64,000 nucleotides of DNA from Neisseriaceae bacterium (GTDB taxonomy: Bacteria > Pseudomonadota > Gammaproteobacteria > Burkholderiales > Neisseriaceae): assembly GCA_017991555.1 (NCBI GenBank), contig JAGOQM010000003.1, positions 270,881-334,880 of the forward strand, in the 5' to 3' direction. Positions 45,151 through 54,378 of this stretch are shown here, in pieces. Position 1 is the first letter of the stretch. Each line of letters starts with the position of its first letter. The translations under genes and the position numbers were made by a program. Below the pieces are notes generated by a model, which saw nothing but the letters and a program-made list of their open reading frames with translations, ran no database searches and was not told the DNA's origin.

Positions 45151-45996
45151 CTAGGCTTCAAACTGGCCGAAGAAGGCCTGAAGCTGTTTGTTTTTTTCTA
45201 GTCGGTCTTTTAAGTCTGGGCCCAACTGTGCGGCCACTTCGGTCAGCAATAGGTTTAAAACCGACACCAGCGGCGACAAGGAATCCCAAAACTGTCCGGT
45301 TTCTGTGCGCACCATCAGCACATCCCCATTCAACTCATGCGCCCACGGACAATACACGTCGGTGATTAAAGCGAAGGGCAACGACTGTTCTGCAGCCGCC
45401 TGGCACAAACGTTTGGTTTGCTTGGCGTAGGCACGCATGTCGCTGGTGATGATGTAGGGATTGTTGATTTCGCTGTTGAGCGATTCTAAGTAGGTTCCAG
45501 AGCTGCCTTCGGCGTAATACACGCGCGGACGGAGGTATTCAAGGAGGGCAAAGAAATGGTTCATGATCCCGCGCATCGACTGCACCCCAATCACAAACAC
45601 CGCATCGGCGTGAACCAAATGCTGCACGATGCGTTGGAAAGGCGCGCTTTGGCGCAGCGCGTGAGCGTGCTGAATGGCTTCGATTTCTAGCTGTAATGCG
45701 TGATTTACATCGGGCGTATGCTGCTGTTGCGCAGCATAGCGATCGGTGACCAACCAAGGCTTGACGTCATGGGCGCGAAGTTCGTGCTTCACGTCCTCTA
45801 TGTTTTTGAAATTCAAACTGCGAAAAAACCGTCCAACAGTCACACCACTCACCCCTACGGCATGGCTGATGGTTTCAGCCGTTTCATAAGGTAAATAGTC
45901 TAAATTAGCGAGGATGTAGGTCGCCACTTTTTTAAACGTTGGCGTCATGGAGGCAAACTGAGCCTCTATCCGCTGAGCAATGGGATTGTTGGACAT
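45151..45996 (-). CDS. RpiR/MurR family transcriptional regulator (HTH + SIS)
   Basis: A 281-residue regulator. The N-terminal HTH_6 domain (1-77) has MTPTFKKVATYILANLDYLPYETAETISHAVGVSGVTVGRFFRSLNF-type helices. The C-terminal SIS domain (about 120-250) has DAVFVIGVQSMRGIMNHFFALLEYL and ITSDMRAYAKQTKRLCQAA. RpiR proteins sense phosphosugars; MurR senses MurNAc-6-phosphate. It is the first gene of a unit with the dipeptidase and DUF819 transporter and presumably regulates them. Confidence 0.9.
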   Translation of the reverse strand: MSNNPIAQRIEAQFASMTPTFKKVATYILANLDYLPYETAETISHAVGVSGVTVGRFFRSLNFKNIEDVKHELRAHDVKPWLVTDRYAAQQQHTPDVNHALQLEIEAIQHAHALRQSAPFQRIVQHLVHADAVFVIGVQSMRGIMNHFFALLEYLRPRVYYAEGSSGTYLESLNSEINNPYIITSDMRAYAKQTKRLCQAAAEQSLPFALITDVYCPWAHELNGDVLMVRTETGQFWDSLSPLVSVLNLLLTEVAAQLGPDLKDRLEKNKQLQAFFGQFEA

Positions 45997-46325
45997 TGGT
46001 TTCTCTTTTGATGTGTGTATTTGTTATTTTGTTAACATTCTATCCAAACAATTTATTTTGTCAACAGCTTAGTTAAATAAAAAATAAAATCCAAAACCAA
46101 TCAGGTAACCACCAATAAAACCACTTGATTATGAACAAAAAAAATGCACGCCACAATCGCCACAGTAACCCTTATATGATCAGCCATTCAACCCCACAGG
46201 CCACCTAAAAAACCAACCCAATGAGGCACAAAACAAGCCTGTAACAGGCTTAACATTGTCTGTTACTTAAATAACAAAAACACCGTTTTTTACCTTTCAA
46301 TGCCCCGACGCTCTGCGCCAGGCAC
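45997..46325. other. AT-rich intergenic region upstream of the RpiR gene
   Basis: About 330 bases of unusually AT-rich DNA between the RpiR start and the nlpD terminator. It should contain the promoter and operator of the RpiR unit; TTTTGTTAACA and TTTTGTCAAC at about 46027 and 46057 are related sites 30 bases apart, a possible operator pair. No gene or RNA recognised. Confidence 0.4.
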
Positions 46326-46352
46326 AAAAAAAGCGCACCGTCTGGTGCGCTT
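46326..46352 (-). terminator. Terminator after nlpD
   Basis: Stem AAGCGCACC/GGTGCGCTT with loop of 4, followed on the minus strand by a T7 tract. Confidence 0.9.
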
Positions 46353-46367
46353 CGCTAGCCTAGTGGC

Positions 46368-47240
46368 TTAATACTTCACGAACTTAAGCGGATCAACCGG
46401 CTGGCCTTTTTGACGGACCTCAAAGCGTAGCTTCGGTGAATCGGTGTCGCTACTGCCCATTTTGGCAATGGTTTGACCGCGCTTCACCAGGGCACCCTCT
46501 TTGGCCAACAGGCTTTGGTTGTGGGCATAAGCGGTAATGTATACGGCGTTGTGCTGCACGATAATCAGGTTGCCATAGCCGCGTAAACCGCTGCCGCTAT
46601 ACACCACTTTACCGTCGGCGGCGGCCTTCACGTCTTGGCCCGTGCTGCCGGCAATGATGATCCCTTTATTGGCATTGGTGAATCGAGTCACCAAACGGCC
46701 TTCGGTGGGTCGGGCCCACTGGATGCCATCGATCGTCAACACCGATCCTGCCCCCGCGGTCACCGGTGGGGTGGTGGTGGCTGGTGGCGTGGTGGCCGTT
46801 GGCGGCGTGGTTGGGGTCACGGTCACCGACGTCACGCCCTCTGCTGTGGGCGACTTCACGTTCACCAACTGTCCTAAAGACAAGGTGTTGTCGGCCATGT
46901 TGTTCCAAGCGCGAATCGACTCTTGGGGCACGTTGTATCGTTTAGACAGGTTATACACCGTGTCGCCACGCACCACGGTGTGGGTACGCGCATTGACGTC
47001 TACCGGCGCATAAGACGGCGTGTAGGTGCCGCTGGTTACTGGCGGCGCCACTGGCGTCACCACGGTGCTGCCGGCACCGGTACCATAGGGGTCTGTCACC
47101 ACAGGCTGCTGGGTTGTTGTGCCACCACCAATGCTACCCGTTTCAACCGGTGCAGGCGGCTGTTGTAACCAACTACAGGCAGTCGTGGTTAACAAAACGG
47201 CGCTGAATAATACTGTCTTCTTTATCTGTTGTGGTCGCAT
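46368..47240 (-). CDS. nlpD: Murein hydrolase activator NlpD
   Basis: A 290-residue outer-membrane lipoprotein (lipobox TTTAC, Cys22). A Pro/Thr/Val-rich linker leads to a LysM domain (about 85-130: HTVVRGDTVYNLSKRYNVPQ). A second Thr/Pro repeat (about 135-162) precedes a LytM/M23 domain (about 185-290). In the M23 domain the zinc-binding H-x-H is replaced by KLRF in PKLRFEVRQKG, so it is probably an activator of amidases such as AmiC rather than an enzyme. It is downstream of pcm and surE, the conserved surE-pcm-nlpD(-rpoS) order; rpoS is not the next gene here. Confidence 0.92.
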   Translation of the reverse strand: MRPQQIKKTVLFSAVLLTTTACSWLQQPPAPVETGSIGGGTTTQQPVVTDPYGTGAGSTVVTPVAPPVTSGTYTPSYAPVDVNARTHTVVRGDTVYNLSKRYNVPQESIRAWNNMADNTLSLGQLVNVKSPTAEGVTSVTVTPTTPPTATTPPATTTPPVTAGAGSVLTIDGIQWARPTEGRLVTRFTNANKGIIIAGSTGQDVKAAADGKVVYSGSGLRGYGNLIIVQHNAVYITAYAHNQSLLAKEGALVKRGQTIAKMGSSDTDSPKLRFEVRQKGQPVDPLKFVKY

Positions 47241-47329
47241 CTCTTAAAACCTCTATGTCTAATAAGGGTTTGTTGCAAAAATAAATCGATTTTTGCCATC
47301 ATGGTCACATGATAAACGTCATTGACCCA

Positions 47330-47995
47330 TTATGACAACTTACCTGCCACCAAAGGCACGAAGTTGGCCTCTTCGATGCAGGTTTCACGATAGCCTCGGG
47401 CTTCTTTTTCAATCAGCCATAAATACTGTTTGCCCTCTTCTTCTAAGGGCAATACCATGCGCCCGCCTATGGCCAGCTGCATTAATAAATCATGGGGAAT
47501 GCTTTGTGGGGCCGCCGCCACGAGAATGGCGTCAAATGGTGCCGCCCCTGGTAAACCTAAGTACCCATCTGAACAGACCAAGCGGGCGCGATTAAGTTTT
47601 ACCTGACGCAAATTTTGTTTGGCTAATTCGTTCAACGCGCGAATGCGTTCGATCGAATACACGTTCAAACCCAGTGCCAGCAGCACCGCCGTTTGGTAGC
47701 CACAGCCGGTGCCAATTTCCAACACTTTACTGGGCAAGGTATCGCTTGTGCCCAACAACAGCTCTGTCATTCTGCCGACGGTATAAGGCTGGGAAATGGT
47801 TTGCCCTAGGCCCAATGGCAACGAGGTGTCGTCATAGGCGCGCGAGCGCAGCGCTTCTTCCACAAATAGGTGCCTGGGCACCTGATTCATGGCGGCCAGC
47901 ACCGCCTCATGGCGAATGCCTTGGCGCATTAAGCGCTCAACCATGCGCTGGCGGCGCAGTTCATAGGCGGCAGGATGGCCGCTCATTGGCGTCAT
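47330..47995 (-). CDS. pcm: Protein-L-isoaspartate O-methyltransferase
   Basis: A 221-residue repair enzyme that methylates isoaspartyl residues in aged proteins, using SAM. The start at ATG 47995 overlaps the surE stop as ATGA; the open frame begins five codons earlier. Motifs are [33 protein letters not shown], the SAM loop [15 protein letters not shown] and [15 protein letters not shown]. Order surE-pcm-nlpD is the classical stationary-phase cluster. Confidence 0.96.
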   Translation of the reverse strand: MTPMSGHPAAYELRRQRMVERLMRQGIRHEAVLAAMNQVPRHLFVEEALRSRAYDDTSLPLGLGQTISQPYTVGRMTELLLGTSDTLPSKVLEIGTGCGYQTAVLLALGLNVYSIERIRALNELAKQNLRQVKLNRARLVCSDGYLGLPGAAPFDAILVAAAPQSIPHDLLMQLAIGGRMVLPLEEEGKQYLWLIEKEARGYRETCIEEANFVPLVAGKLS

Positions 47996-48744
47996 AGTTT
48001 GAGTGTACATAAGCTTTGCGCTAAATAACCCAGCTGATGGTGGTCAGTTAAATCAATCGAAATCGGGGTTACGGTCACGTATCCTTGCGAATTGGCTAAA
48101 AAGTCAGTGCCCTCTTCTTTGTCCGCCGCGTCCCCTGGTGGGCCGATCCAATAGACGGTTTCCCCTCTGGGACTGGTCGCGGGCACAATGCTTTGCATGT
48201 GATGACGACGCCCTAAGCGCGTCACCTTGATGCCTTTTAAGTCCGCCACGTCCACCGGTGGAATGTTGATGTTCCACAAAAGCGGCTGCTGCGGCACGTG
48301 CTTTCTAAAAAAGTGGGCAAAGCGTTTCACTACGTGGGCGGCGGTATCTAAATAACGGTCGGTGCGGTCATTTAACGAAAACGCCAGCGCCGGAATGCCG
48401 ATCAAATAGGCTTCTGTGGCGGCCGCCACGGTGCCCGAATACAAAGTGTCGTCGCCCATATTGGCGCCATGATTGACGCCAGAAAACACCATATCAGGCT
48501 TAAAGTCATCCATGGCATGCAGGGCCAAATGGACACAGTCAGTGGGGGTGCCGTTGACATAATAATAGCCATTTTCGGCTTGACGAATGCTTAACGGCCG
48601 GTCTAACGTCAGCGAATTACTCACCGCACTGCGGTCACGATCAGGGGCGACCACGCGCACAGACGCCACCGTCGCGGTGGCTTCGGCCAGGGTTTTAATG
48701 CCTTTAGACAAATAGCCATCGTCATTACTGATTAATACATTCAT
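47992..48744 (-). CDS. surE: 5'/3'-nucleotidase SurE
   Basis: A 250-residue metal-dependent nucleotidase and exopolyphosphatase. The N-terminal [16 protein letters not shown] carries the metal-binding Asp pair, followed by [29 protein letters not shown] and [28 protein letters not shown] 48744 is chosen because AAAGG lies 6 bases before it; an ATG two codons earlier abuts that site. It is coupled to pcm by a 4-base overlap. Confidence 0.95.
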   Translation of the reverse strand: MNVLISNDDGYLSKGIKTLAEATATVASVRVVAPDRDRSAVSNSLTLDRPLSIRQAENGYYYVNGTPTDCVHLALHAMDDFKPDMVFSGVNHGANMGDDTLYSGTVAAATEAYLIGIPALAFSLNDRTDRYLDTAAHVVKRFAHFFRKHVPQQPLLWNINIPPVDVADLKGIKVTRLGRRHHMQSIVPATSPRGETVYWIGPPGDAADKEEGTDFLANSQGYVTVTPISIDLTDHHQLGYLAQSLCTLKL

Positions 48745-48944
48745 GCCCATCCTTTATTGTTACGCCATTGTACGCAATTAAGCCCACCATATCAAAGCCG
48801 CTGCGGTCATTGCGTGGATTTATTTTAAGGGCCTTAACCCAGGCCAAACGACAGAGCATAAAAAAAGGCGCAGGGCCGTGCCAAGCAACTGAATAAATGC
48901 GATAATCAGTGCAAACTAATTCACTCAGGCCCAATCTACAGCTT

Positions 48945-49676
48945 ATGAGCACCCTAAAAAGAACCCCCAGCGTCAACAAAGCCCGCTTTAAAAAACACCC
49001 TACCCTGTGGCGCCTATCGCCCGTTGCCCTAGCCGTCACCGGCCTTTTAGGCCTAGCCGCCTGCAGCGAGCCTGCGCCAGAAACCACAGAAAACGTGGCC
49101 ATTTACGAAACCGCCCAGCAGTGTGTGGACGCCAACCCGAATGACGCCGCCGCTTGCGCCACCGCTTTTGAACAAGCGCAGCAAGAGGCCGTGGCCACCG
49201 CACCCAAATACGACAGCATCGTTGCCTGTTGGGAAGAGTTTGGCAAAGATGGCTGCACCGAAACGCCAGCCAATGGCGTCGTGGCCAATGCCGAAGGCCA
49301 AACCACCGAAGTGACGCAACAGGCCAGCAGCGGCATGAGCTGGATGCCTTTAATGGCGGCCTACATGTTTGGCCGCATGAGCGGTGGCATGGGCGCCAAT
49401 CAGTTTGCCAAAAAACCCTTATACACGCCCAAGGCCGGCGCCGGTAAAGGCCAATTTTTTGACGCCAAAGGGAAGTCTTTTGGCCCCGCAGTGGCCGGTC
49501 GCAGCCTATCGGTAAAGTCTTCTGATCTAGCGCCGGGCAAGGCCACGGGCCAAACCCTCAAGCGCGGCGGCTTTGGCCAAATGGTGGCCAAACAGTCGCC
49601 CGCAGCCAGCAACAAAAGCAGCAGCAACCCACGCAGCGGTAGCCGCAGCGGCAGCGGCCGTAGCTTCGGGGGTTAA
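48945..49676 (+). CDS. DUF1190 (YgiB-like) lipoprotein
   Basis: A 243-residue protein beginning [19 protein letters not shown] long basic leader ends in a lipoprotein signal, [14 protein letters not shown] (Cys near 39). The mature part has [27 protein letters not shown] and [20 protein letters not shown], the Cys-containing repeats of Ygi[20 protein letters not shown] segment and a Ser/Arg/Gly-rich tail follow. The next gene, 2 bases on, is a YgiC-like ATP-grasp ligase, the same pair as in E. coli; function unknown. Confidence 0.85.
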   Translation: MSTLKRTPSVNKARFKKHPTLWRLSPVALAVTGLLGLAACSEPAPETTENVAIYETAQQCVDANPNDAAACATAFEQAQQEAVATAPKYDSIVACWEEFGKDGCTETPANGVVANAEGQTTEVTQQASSGMSWMPLMAAYMFGRMSGGMGANQFAKKPLYTPKAGAGKGQFFDAKGKSFGPAVAGRSLSVKSSDLAPGKATGQTLKRGGFGQMVAKQSPAASNKSSSNPRSGSRSGSGRSFGG

Positions 49677-49678
49677 GC

Positions 49679-50842
49679 GTGAATCGATTACCCATCACCG
49701 AACGCCCTGAATGGCGGGCGCAGGCGGAAGCGTTTGGCTTCAGCTTTCACACCATGTACGGCGAACCTTATTGGTGTGAAGACGCCTATTATCAGTTCAC
49801 CCTTCGCCAAATTGACGAATTAGAAGACGCCAGCAACGAGCTGCATAAAATGGCGCTCGAAGCGGTGCAAAAAGTGGTCGACAGCGACGCCCTATTGGCC
49901 CAGTTTGGCCTACCCGAAACCAGCTGGGACTTCATCAAAGCCTCTTGGGCCCAAAAAGAACCGTCTTTATACGGCCGCTTTGACTTTGCCTACGACGGCA
50001 TTCGCCCACCCAAGCTGCTGGAATACAATGCCGACACCCCCACTTCGCTGTTTGAAACAGCCTTATTTCAATGGCTGTGGCTGGAGGAGCAGCAAGCCGC
50101 TGGCCGGCTGAACACCCATACCGACCAGTTCAACAGCATTCAAGAAAAGCTGATCGCCCGTTTCAAAACCCTCAAGCAGCAATATGGTGTGAGCACGCTG
50201 TCGTTTGCGTCCTGCTTTGACTCTGAAGAAGACCGTGGCACGGTGCAATACCTACAGGACTGCGCCGAAGAGGCCGGCGTGCAGGCGCCCTTCTTGTACA
50301 TTGAAGACATCGGCTTAGACACCTTAGGCCAGTTCACCGACTATCAGAATCAAAACCTAGACGTCCTATTTAAGCTGTATCCGTGGGAATTCATGCTGCG
50401 CGAAGACTTCGCCGTTCACCTTAAAGACGCACCCACACGCTGGCTGGAGCCGGCTTGGAAAAGCATTTTGTCGAACAAGGCTTTGCTGCCATTGTTGTGG
50501 CAAATGTTCCCCTACCACCCCTATTTATTGGCGTCTTATTTTGACGGCGACAGTCAAGCCAACAAGCTGTCGCGCTACGTGCGAAAACCCTTGTTTTCGC
50601 GCGAAGGGGCCAACATCGAAATCATCGACCGCGGCCAAACCTTGGCCAAGGCCGAGGGCCCTTACGGTGCCGAAGGCTATATCGTGCAAGAATATTACCC
50701 CTTGCCCAAGTTTGGCGACAGCCACACCCTAGTGGGCAGCTGGATGGTCGGCGATGAGGCCTGCGGCCTCTGCATCCGTGAAGACCATAGTTTGATTACG
50801 CAAGATCTGTCGCGCTTTTACCCGCACGTGATTCTCGATTAA
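49679..50842 (+). CDS. Glutathionylspermidine synthase-like ATP-grasp protein (YgiC/YjfC family)
   Basis: A 387-residue protein starting at GTG 49679 with a GGGGG site about 7 bases upstream. It resembles the C-terminal synthetase domain of Gss: [47 protein letters not shown], then [13 protein letters not shown] and [13 protein letters not shown] with ATP-grasp residues. It lacks the amidase half of Gss. Partner of the DUF1190 lipoprotein; the probable reaction is an amide ligation, with substrate unknown. Repeat B begins about 15 bases after the stop. Confidence 0.88.
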   Translation: MNRLPITERPEWRAQAEAFGFSFHTMYGEPYWCEDAYYQFTLRQIDELEDASNELHKMALEAVQKVVDSDALLAQFGLPETSWDFIKASWAQKEPSLYGRFDFAYDGIRPPKLLEYNADTPTSLFETALFQWLWLEEQQAAGRLNTHTDQFNSIQEKLIARFKTLKQQYGVSTLSFASCFDSEEDRGTVQYLQDCAEEAGVQAPFLYIEDIGLDTLGQFTDYQNQNLDVLFKLYPWEFMLREDFAVHLKDAPTRWLEPAWKSILSNKALLPLLWQMFPYHPYLLASYFDGDSQANKLSRYVRKPLFSREGANIEIIDRGQTLAKAEGPYGAEGYIVQEYYPLPKFGDSHTLVGSWMVGDEACGLCIREDHSLITQDLSRFYPHVILD

Positions 50843-50856
50843 GCCACCGCCGAACC

Positions 50857-51396
50857 ACTACGAAGAACCACAAAGCATGGCTTTGTGTGTTTTGTAAAAC
50901 GTATTTCACTGGTGCTGACTCTCTGACGGCGTCTCCTTTAGGTGAAGTACCGTGCCGTAGAGCCGCCGAAGTAAGTTCTATTGAGCCAGATGAAGCAGGC
51001 AAAAAGCTTGTGGCGCCCGACCACGCTTTGATAGGAGGTCGAGCACTATTCTGGTGTGCCTGCGCTGGCTCAATAGGTTCTGCTGAGGGCAGTCACCAAG
51101 TGACCGGGGATCAGGGTGGCCCGCACGTGGCCGGCGGCAAAAACTCATATTTGAGCCTTCGGCCAAATACTCAAACAACTTTGCCTTAAAGCCCCGGCCC
51201 CGCACGAACCGCTCGGCGGCTAAAAGGGGAACGGTACTTCACCTAAGGGAAAGGTGGTGAGTTTAAATAATTTGGCATTCACCAAACCATGGTTTGTTGT
51301 TTGCAAAAGACGTGCCTCAATTTTACCGACCTTCTGACTGTGTCTCCCTTAGGTGGTGAGTTTAAATAATTTGGCCTTCACCAAACCATCGGTTTT
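50857..51396. repeat. Composite interspersed repeat, copy B
   Basis: A gene-free 540-base copy. It starts with CACTACGAAGAACCA and a variant palindrome (AAAGCATGGCTTT, 50872-50884). The core is bounded by GGTGAAGTACC (50941-50951) and GGTACTTCACC (51233-51243). Its left arm closely matches the right arm of copy A in reverse; its right end matches copy A's left end, so B is inverted relative to A. About 100 bases after 51120 are unrelated to A, as if the middle had been deleted or replaced. It ends at CAAACCATGGTTTG (51283-51296), then a partial second copy of the outer flank (51345-51396). Confidence 0.85.
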
Positions 51397-51444
51397 ATTC
51401 ATAACGCTCTGCGCTGAACAGACAACGCCCATTCTAAAAAACGC

Positions 51445-51855
51445 CTATTTAGCCTTCACGCCCGGCACCGAACCGGCCTTGGCCAACAGCTTTTGAAACG
51501 ACGGGCAGGCAAAATGATCGGGCTCGGGGCAGTTCACCATGTGTCGCAACTGGACCAGCATTAAGGTTTGTTGGGCAATGGCGGCCTCTAGCTCGTCGGC
51601 CTTGGCCGACAACAGCGCGCGGTCTAAGGTTGGCTGCTGTCGGCCATTAAAGAAGGTGCCAATCTCCTCCAAAGAAAACCCCACCTGTCGCCCTAAGGCG
51701 ATCAAAGCCAGTTGATCAAAAATTTGGGGGCCAAACACGCGCTTGAGCCCACTGCGGCCGATCGACTGAATCAGGCCGCGCTGTTCGTAATAACGCAGCG
51801 TCGACGCGGGCACGCCGCTGCGCTGGCTGACGATTGAAATAGTCCACTGTGCCAT
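51445..51855 (-). CDS. MerR family transcriptional regulator
   Basis: A 136-residue MerR protein: N-terminal winged HTH (VSQRSGVPASTLRYYEQRGLIQSIGRSGLKRVF), then a coiled-coil dimerisation helix (about 75-110) and a C-terminal segment MVNCPEPDHFACPSFQKLL. The two cysteines there (about 109 and 117) could bind a metal or act as a redox sensor. The gene starts inside the divergent promoter region shared with the DUF2938 gene and probably controls it. Confidence 0.9.
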   Translation of the reverse strand: MAQWTISIVSQRSGVPASTLRYYEQRGLIQSIGRSGLKRVFGPQIFDQLALIALGRQVGFSLEEIGTFFNGRQQPTLDRALLSAKADELEAAIAQQTLMLVQLRHMVNCPEPDHFACPSFQKLLAKAGSVPGVKAK

Positions 51856-51856
51856 C

Positions 51857-51887
51857 TTGACCTCAAGTTCACTTTAAGTTGTATGCT
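51857..51887 (+). promoter_or_regulatory. MerR-type promoter with 19-base spacer
   Basis: TTGACC (51857-51862) and TATGCT (51882-51887) are 19 bases apart, the long spacing that MerR-family activators correct. The spacer CAAGTTCACTTTAAGTTG is a partly symmetric site resembling SoxR-like operators. The -35 abuts the start codon of the divergent MerR gene. Confidence 0.65.
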
Positions 51888-51927
51888 GGCCACTATACCC
51901 AACAACCCCCTAGATGAGGAACCCCTA

Positions 51928-52425
51928 ATGCTGGACTTTTTATCGGCACATGGCCTGACGATTGTCTTATTAGGCGTGGGCGCGACCCTGTTGATGGACG
52001 CGTGGGCGTGGTTACAGCTGCGTCTGTTTCAGGCGCCCTCTTTAAACTATGCTTTCGTTGGCCGCTGGCTGGGCCATTTAAGCCAGGGCAAGCTGCGCCA
52101 CCACCCGATTATGGCGGCAACGCCGATCCCCTACGAGCGGCCGTTGGGCTGGTGCGGCCACTACGCCATCGGGGTGCTGTTTGCGGGCCTACACCTGTGG
52201 TTTTTTGGGGCGGCTTGGCTGATGCAGCCAAGCCTTTTACCCGCACTTGCCAGTGGCGTGATCAGCATGGCGGCGCCTTTTTTGATCTTACAACCCTGCT
52301 TTGGCTTTGGCCTTGCGGCGGCCAAAACGCCTAAGCCTTGGGTGGCTCGAGGCAAGAGCTTGGTCGCCCATCTGGCCTTTGGCTTTGGGCTGTACCTCAC
52401 CGCTTGGCTATGGCACGCCTTCTAA
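51928..52425 (+). CDS. DUF2938 family membrane protein
   Basis: A 165-residue inner-membrane protein with four hydrophobic segments. DUF2938-like features are GVGATLLMDAWAWLQLRLF, FVGRWLGHLSQGKLRH and LQPCFGFGLAAAKTPKPWVAR. ATG 51928 with GAGGA is used. The family often sits beside MerR or other regulators, as here; function unknown. The divergent MerR-type promoter suggests induction by a small molecule or metal. Confidence 0.8.
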   Translation: MLDFLSAHGLTIVLLGVGATLLMDAWAWLQLRLFQAPSLNYAFVGRWLGHLSQGKLRHHPIMAATPIPYERPLGWCGHYAIGVLFAGLHLWFFGAAWLMQPSLLPALASGVISMAAPFLILQPCFGFGLAAAKTPKPWVARGKSLVAHLAFGFGLYLTAWLWHAF

Positions 52426-52439
52426 AGCAGACCGCCACA

Positions 52440-52479
52440 AAAAAACCTGTTCGGCCCTTCATTAGGGCCCGAACAGGTT
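52440..52479 (-). terminator. Terminator after the second phnD
   Basis: Stem AACCTGTTCGG/CCGAACAGGTT with inner CCC/GGG, followed on the minus strand by a T7 tract. It ends the phn cluster. Confidence 0.88.
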
Positions 52480-52512
52480 GGTGGCTTTCTCCATCAGGGT
52501 ACAGCCGGTGCC

Positions 52513-53454
52513 TTACTGGGCGGCTTGCGCCTGCTTTTGTTTAAAGGCTTCTAGCTCACGGATAGAGTCTAATTGACCATTATCCGATGCTTTAAACTTA
52601 GACCAACCCAAGGTTGCCATCACCGCTTTTTGCTCTGGCGTGTCGCCATAGCCTAGGATAAAGGTTTTAATCTTGGCTTGGAGTTCTGGCGACAGGCCCT
52701 TACGCAAGACCAATGGGTCAGATTCAATCGTTGGCGAGGTCCAGATCACTTTTAACTGGTCGATGATCTGTGGCTGTTTTTTCTGCATCAACAGCCAGTT
52801 GCTATTACTGAAGGTGCCGACGTCCACTTGCTTATTGGCCACCGCCATGGCGTTGCTTTCGTGGTTGGCGTTGACGGTACGCTTGAAGATTTGGTTGGCC
52901 TGCACGTTGTTTTTACCAAACACGTAATACCCTGGCACCAGGTTACCCGACGTCGAGTTAGGGTCGCCGTTGGCAAAGGTCAGCTCGCTGGCTTTGGCCA
53001 ACATGTCTTTTTCTGAGTTGATGGCGCTGTCTTTATGGGCGATCAACAGGCTGTGGTAACCGGTGGTGCCATCGTCGTACACCACTTGGGCGAAGACTTC
53101 GCCGTTGGCGCGATCCACCGCTTCCATAGCCGATTTATTGCCAAACCAGGCCAAATCCACTTTATCAAAACGCATGCCTTGGATGACGCCAGCGTAGTCA
53201 GATGCAAAAAACGGCTTGACCTCTACCCCGATGGCGGCGCTCATGTCGGCCAATAACGGCGTCCATGATTGCTTTTGATTTTGTGATGATTCGGTGCTGA
53301 TGATGCCAAAATTCACCGTTTGGGGCGCGGCCGTGGCCGTTTTTTCGCCTTCGGCTTGTGCTTCAGTGGCTTGGGGGCTGCACGCCATCAGGCTTAACGC
53401 GGCAACAGACACACAGCCCCACTGGGCCAACTTGCTTACTTGGTTAAACAACAT
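52513..53454 (-). CDS. phnD: Phosphonate ABC transporter substrate-binding protein, second copy
   Basis: A 313-residue lipoprotein (lipobox LSLMAC) of the PhnD family, binding phosphonates for uptake by PhnCE. It is strikingly similar to the first PhnD at 61.5 kb: FFASDYAGVIQ-MRF, NKSAMEAVDRA-GEVFAQVVY, NGDPNSTSGNLVP and NANHESNAMAVANKQ are shared. The start is ATG 53454; the longer frame is discarded. It lies 159 bases after phnP. Duplication could broaden the ligand range. Confidence 0.93.
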   Translation of the reverse strand: MLFNQVSKLAQWGCVSVAALSLMACSPQATEAQAEGEKTATAAPQTVNFGIISTESSQNQKQSWTPLLADMSAAIGVEVKPFFASDYAGVIQGMRFDKVDLAWFGNKSAMEAVDRANGEVFAQVVYDDGTTGYHSLLIAHKDSAINSEKDMLAKASELTFANGDPNSTSGNLVPGYYVFGKNNVQANQIFKRTVNANHESNAMAVANKQVDVGTFSNSNWLLMQKKQPQIIDQLKVIWTSPTIESDPLVLRKGLSPELQAKIKTFILGYGDTPEQKAVMATLGWSKFKASDNGQLDSIRELEAFKQKQAQAAQ

Positions 53455-53544
53455 TCTGACTCCTTCATCTTGTTGGATGAAATTAATGGATGACACAATA
53501 CGCCAGCCCAGCACGCTTGATGTGTGCGCCAAACCGACACCTTA

Positions 53545-53593
53545 CTACTAACGGGCAGCAGGCACCCTCAGGCCTCAACCCGAGGGCTGCTTG
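53545..53593 (-). terminator. Weak hairpin between phnP and the second phnD
   Basis: CAGCAG and CCCTC pair with GAGGG and CTGCT around a 12-base loop; no T tract. It might partly separate the second phnD from the operon. Confidence 0.35.
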
Positions 53594-53613
53594 ATCGCGC
53601 CCGAAATGGGCCC

Positions 53614-54378
53614 TTACTTAAAGGTTTTTTTCATGTCGTCAAAGCCAATGGTGATGCCTGACGGCAATTTTTTAGGATTGTGGTGCAGCCATAAGTCCAT
53701 TTGATGGCCTAGATGGGTGAGGATGACTTCGTCACAGTTAAGCTGCCGCTGGAGCGCCAGCACGCTGTTGACGTCGTTGTGATTACGCGGCGTAATGGCC
53801 TGCGGTGGATGGCTACAGTCGATGATGAGGCAATCCACCGCCAACCCTTGCAGCCGTGCCAAGGTGGCTTCTGGTAGCCCAACCGTGTCGGTGCAATACA
53901 TCACGTTACTGCTGGGCGTTTGAATCAAATAGCCGAGCGTGGGCTTGGAATGCACCAAACTTAAGGCGGTGATGCGCAGACCGTCAAAGGTTAAGGTGTC
54001 CCCATGCTTTAAGCCAGGCTGAAACGACAGGATGCCGGGATGCTTGTACAAATCTGCAAAGCCTTCTGGGTCTTCAGGGCCATACACGGGAATGCTCGGC
54101 CCCATGCCCCAGCGCAGGTGCAACAGCCCCTGCACGTGGTCGGGATGATAATGGGTTTGCAACACTTGGCTGATCTCGCCGCTGTTAAAGCGGTGGGCCA
54201 AGTCTGTCAGGCCGCTGTCGATTAAAATGAGTTGATCGCCATAGGTCAGCATGGCGGAACAGGGCTTGCGCTGGTAAGACACCACCGCTCGGGCGCGCAC
54301 GCACACGAGGCAGTCACAGCCAAACACCGGCACCTGAGCCGCATCACCGGTGCCCAACAGGGTTAGGGTTAAAGACAT
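53614..54378 (-). CDS. phnP: 5-phospho-alpha-D-ribosyl 1,2-cyclic phosphodiesterase PhnP
   Basis: A 254-residue metallo-beta-lactamase-fold enzyme that opens the cyclic phosphate left by C-P lyase. Zinc/manganese ligands lie in THYHPDHVQGLLHLRWG and DCLIIDCSH, and the N-terminal CDCLVCVRARA has the structural zinc cysteines of PhnP. It overlaps phnN by 10 bases. Confidence 0.94.
   Translation of the reverse strand: MSLTLTLLGTGDAAQVPVFGCDCLVCVRARAVVSYQRKPCSAMLTYGDQLILIDSGLTDLAHRFNSGEISQVLQTHYHPDHVQGLLHLRWGMGPSIPVYGPEDPEGFADLYKHPGILSFQPGLKHGDTLTFDGLRITALSLVHSKPTLGYLIQTPSSNVMYCTDTVGLPEATLARLQGLAVDCLIIDCSHPPQAITPRNHNDVNSVLALQRQLNCDEVILTHLGHQMDLWLHHNPKKLPSGITIGFDDMKKTFK

Noticed and set aside
50857..51396. 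CRISPR-like array
   Set aside because: The repeats are long, few, inverted and unevenly spaced, with no regular spacers and no cas genes in the window.
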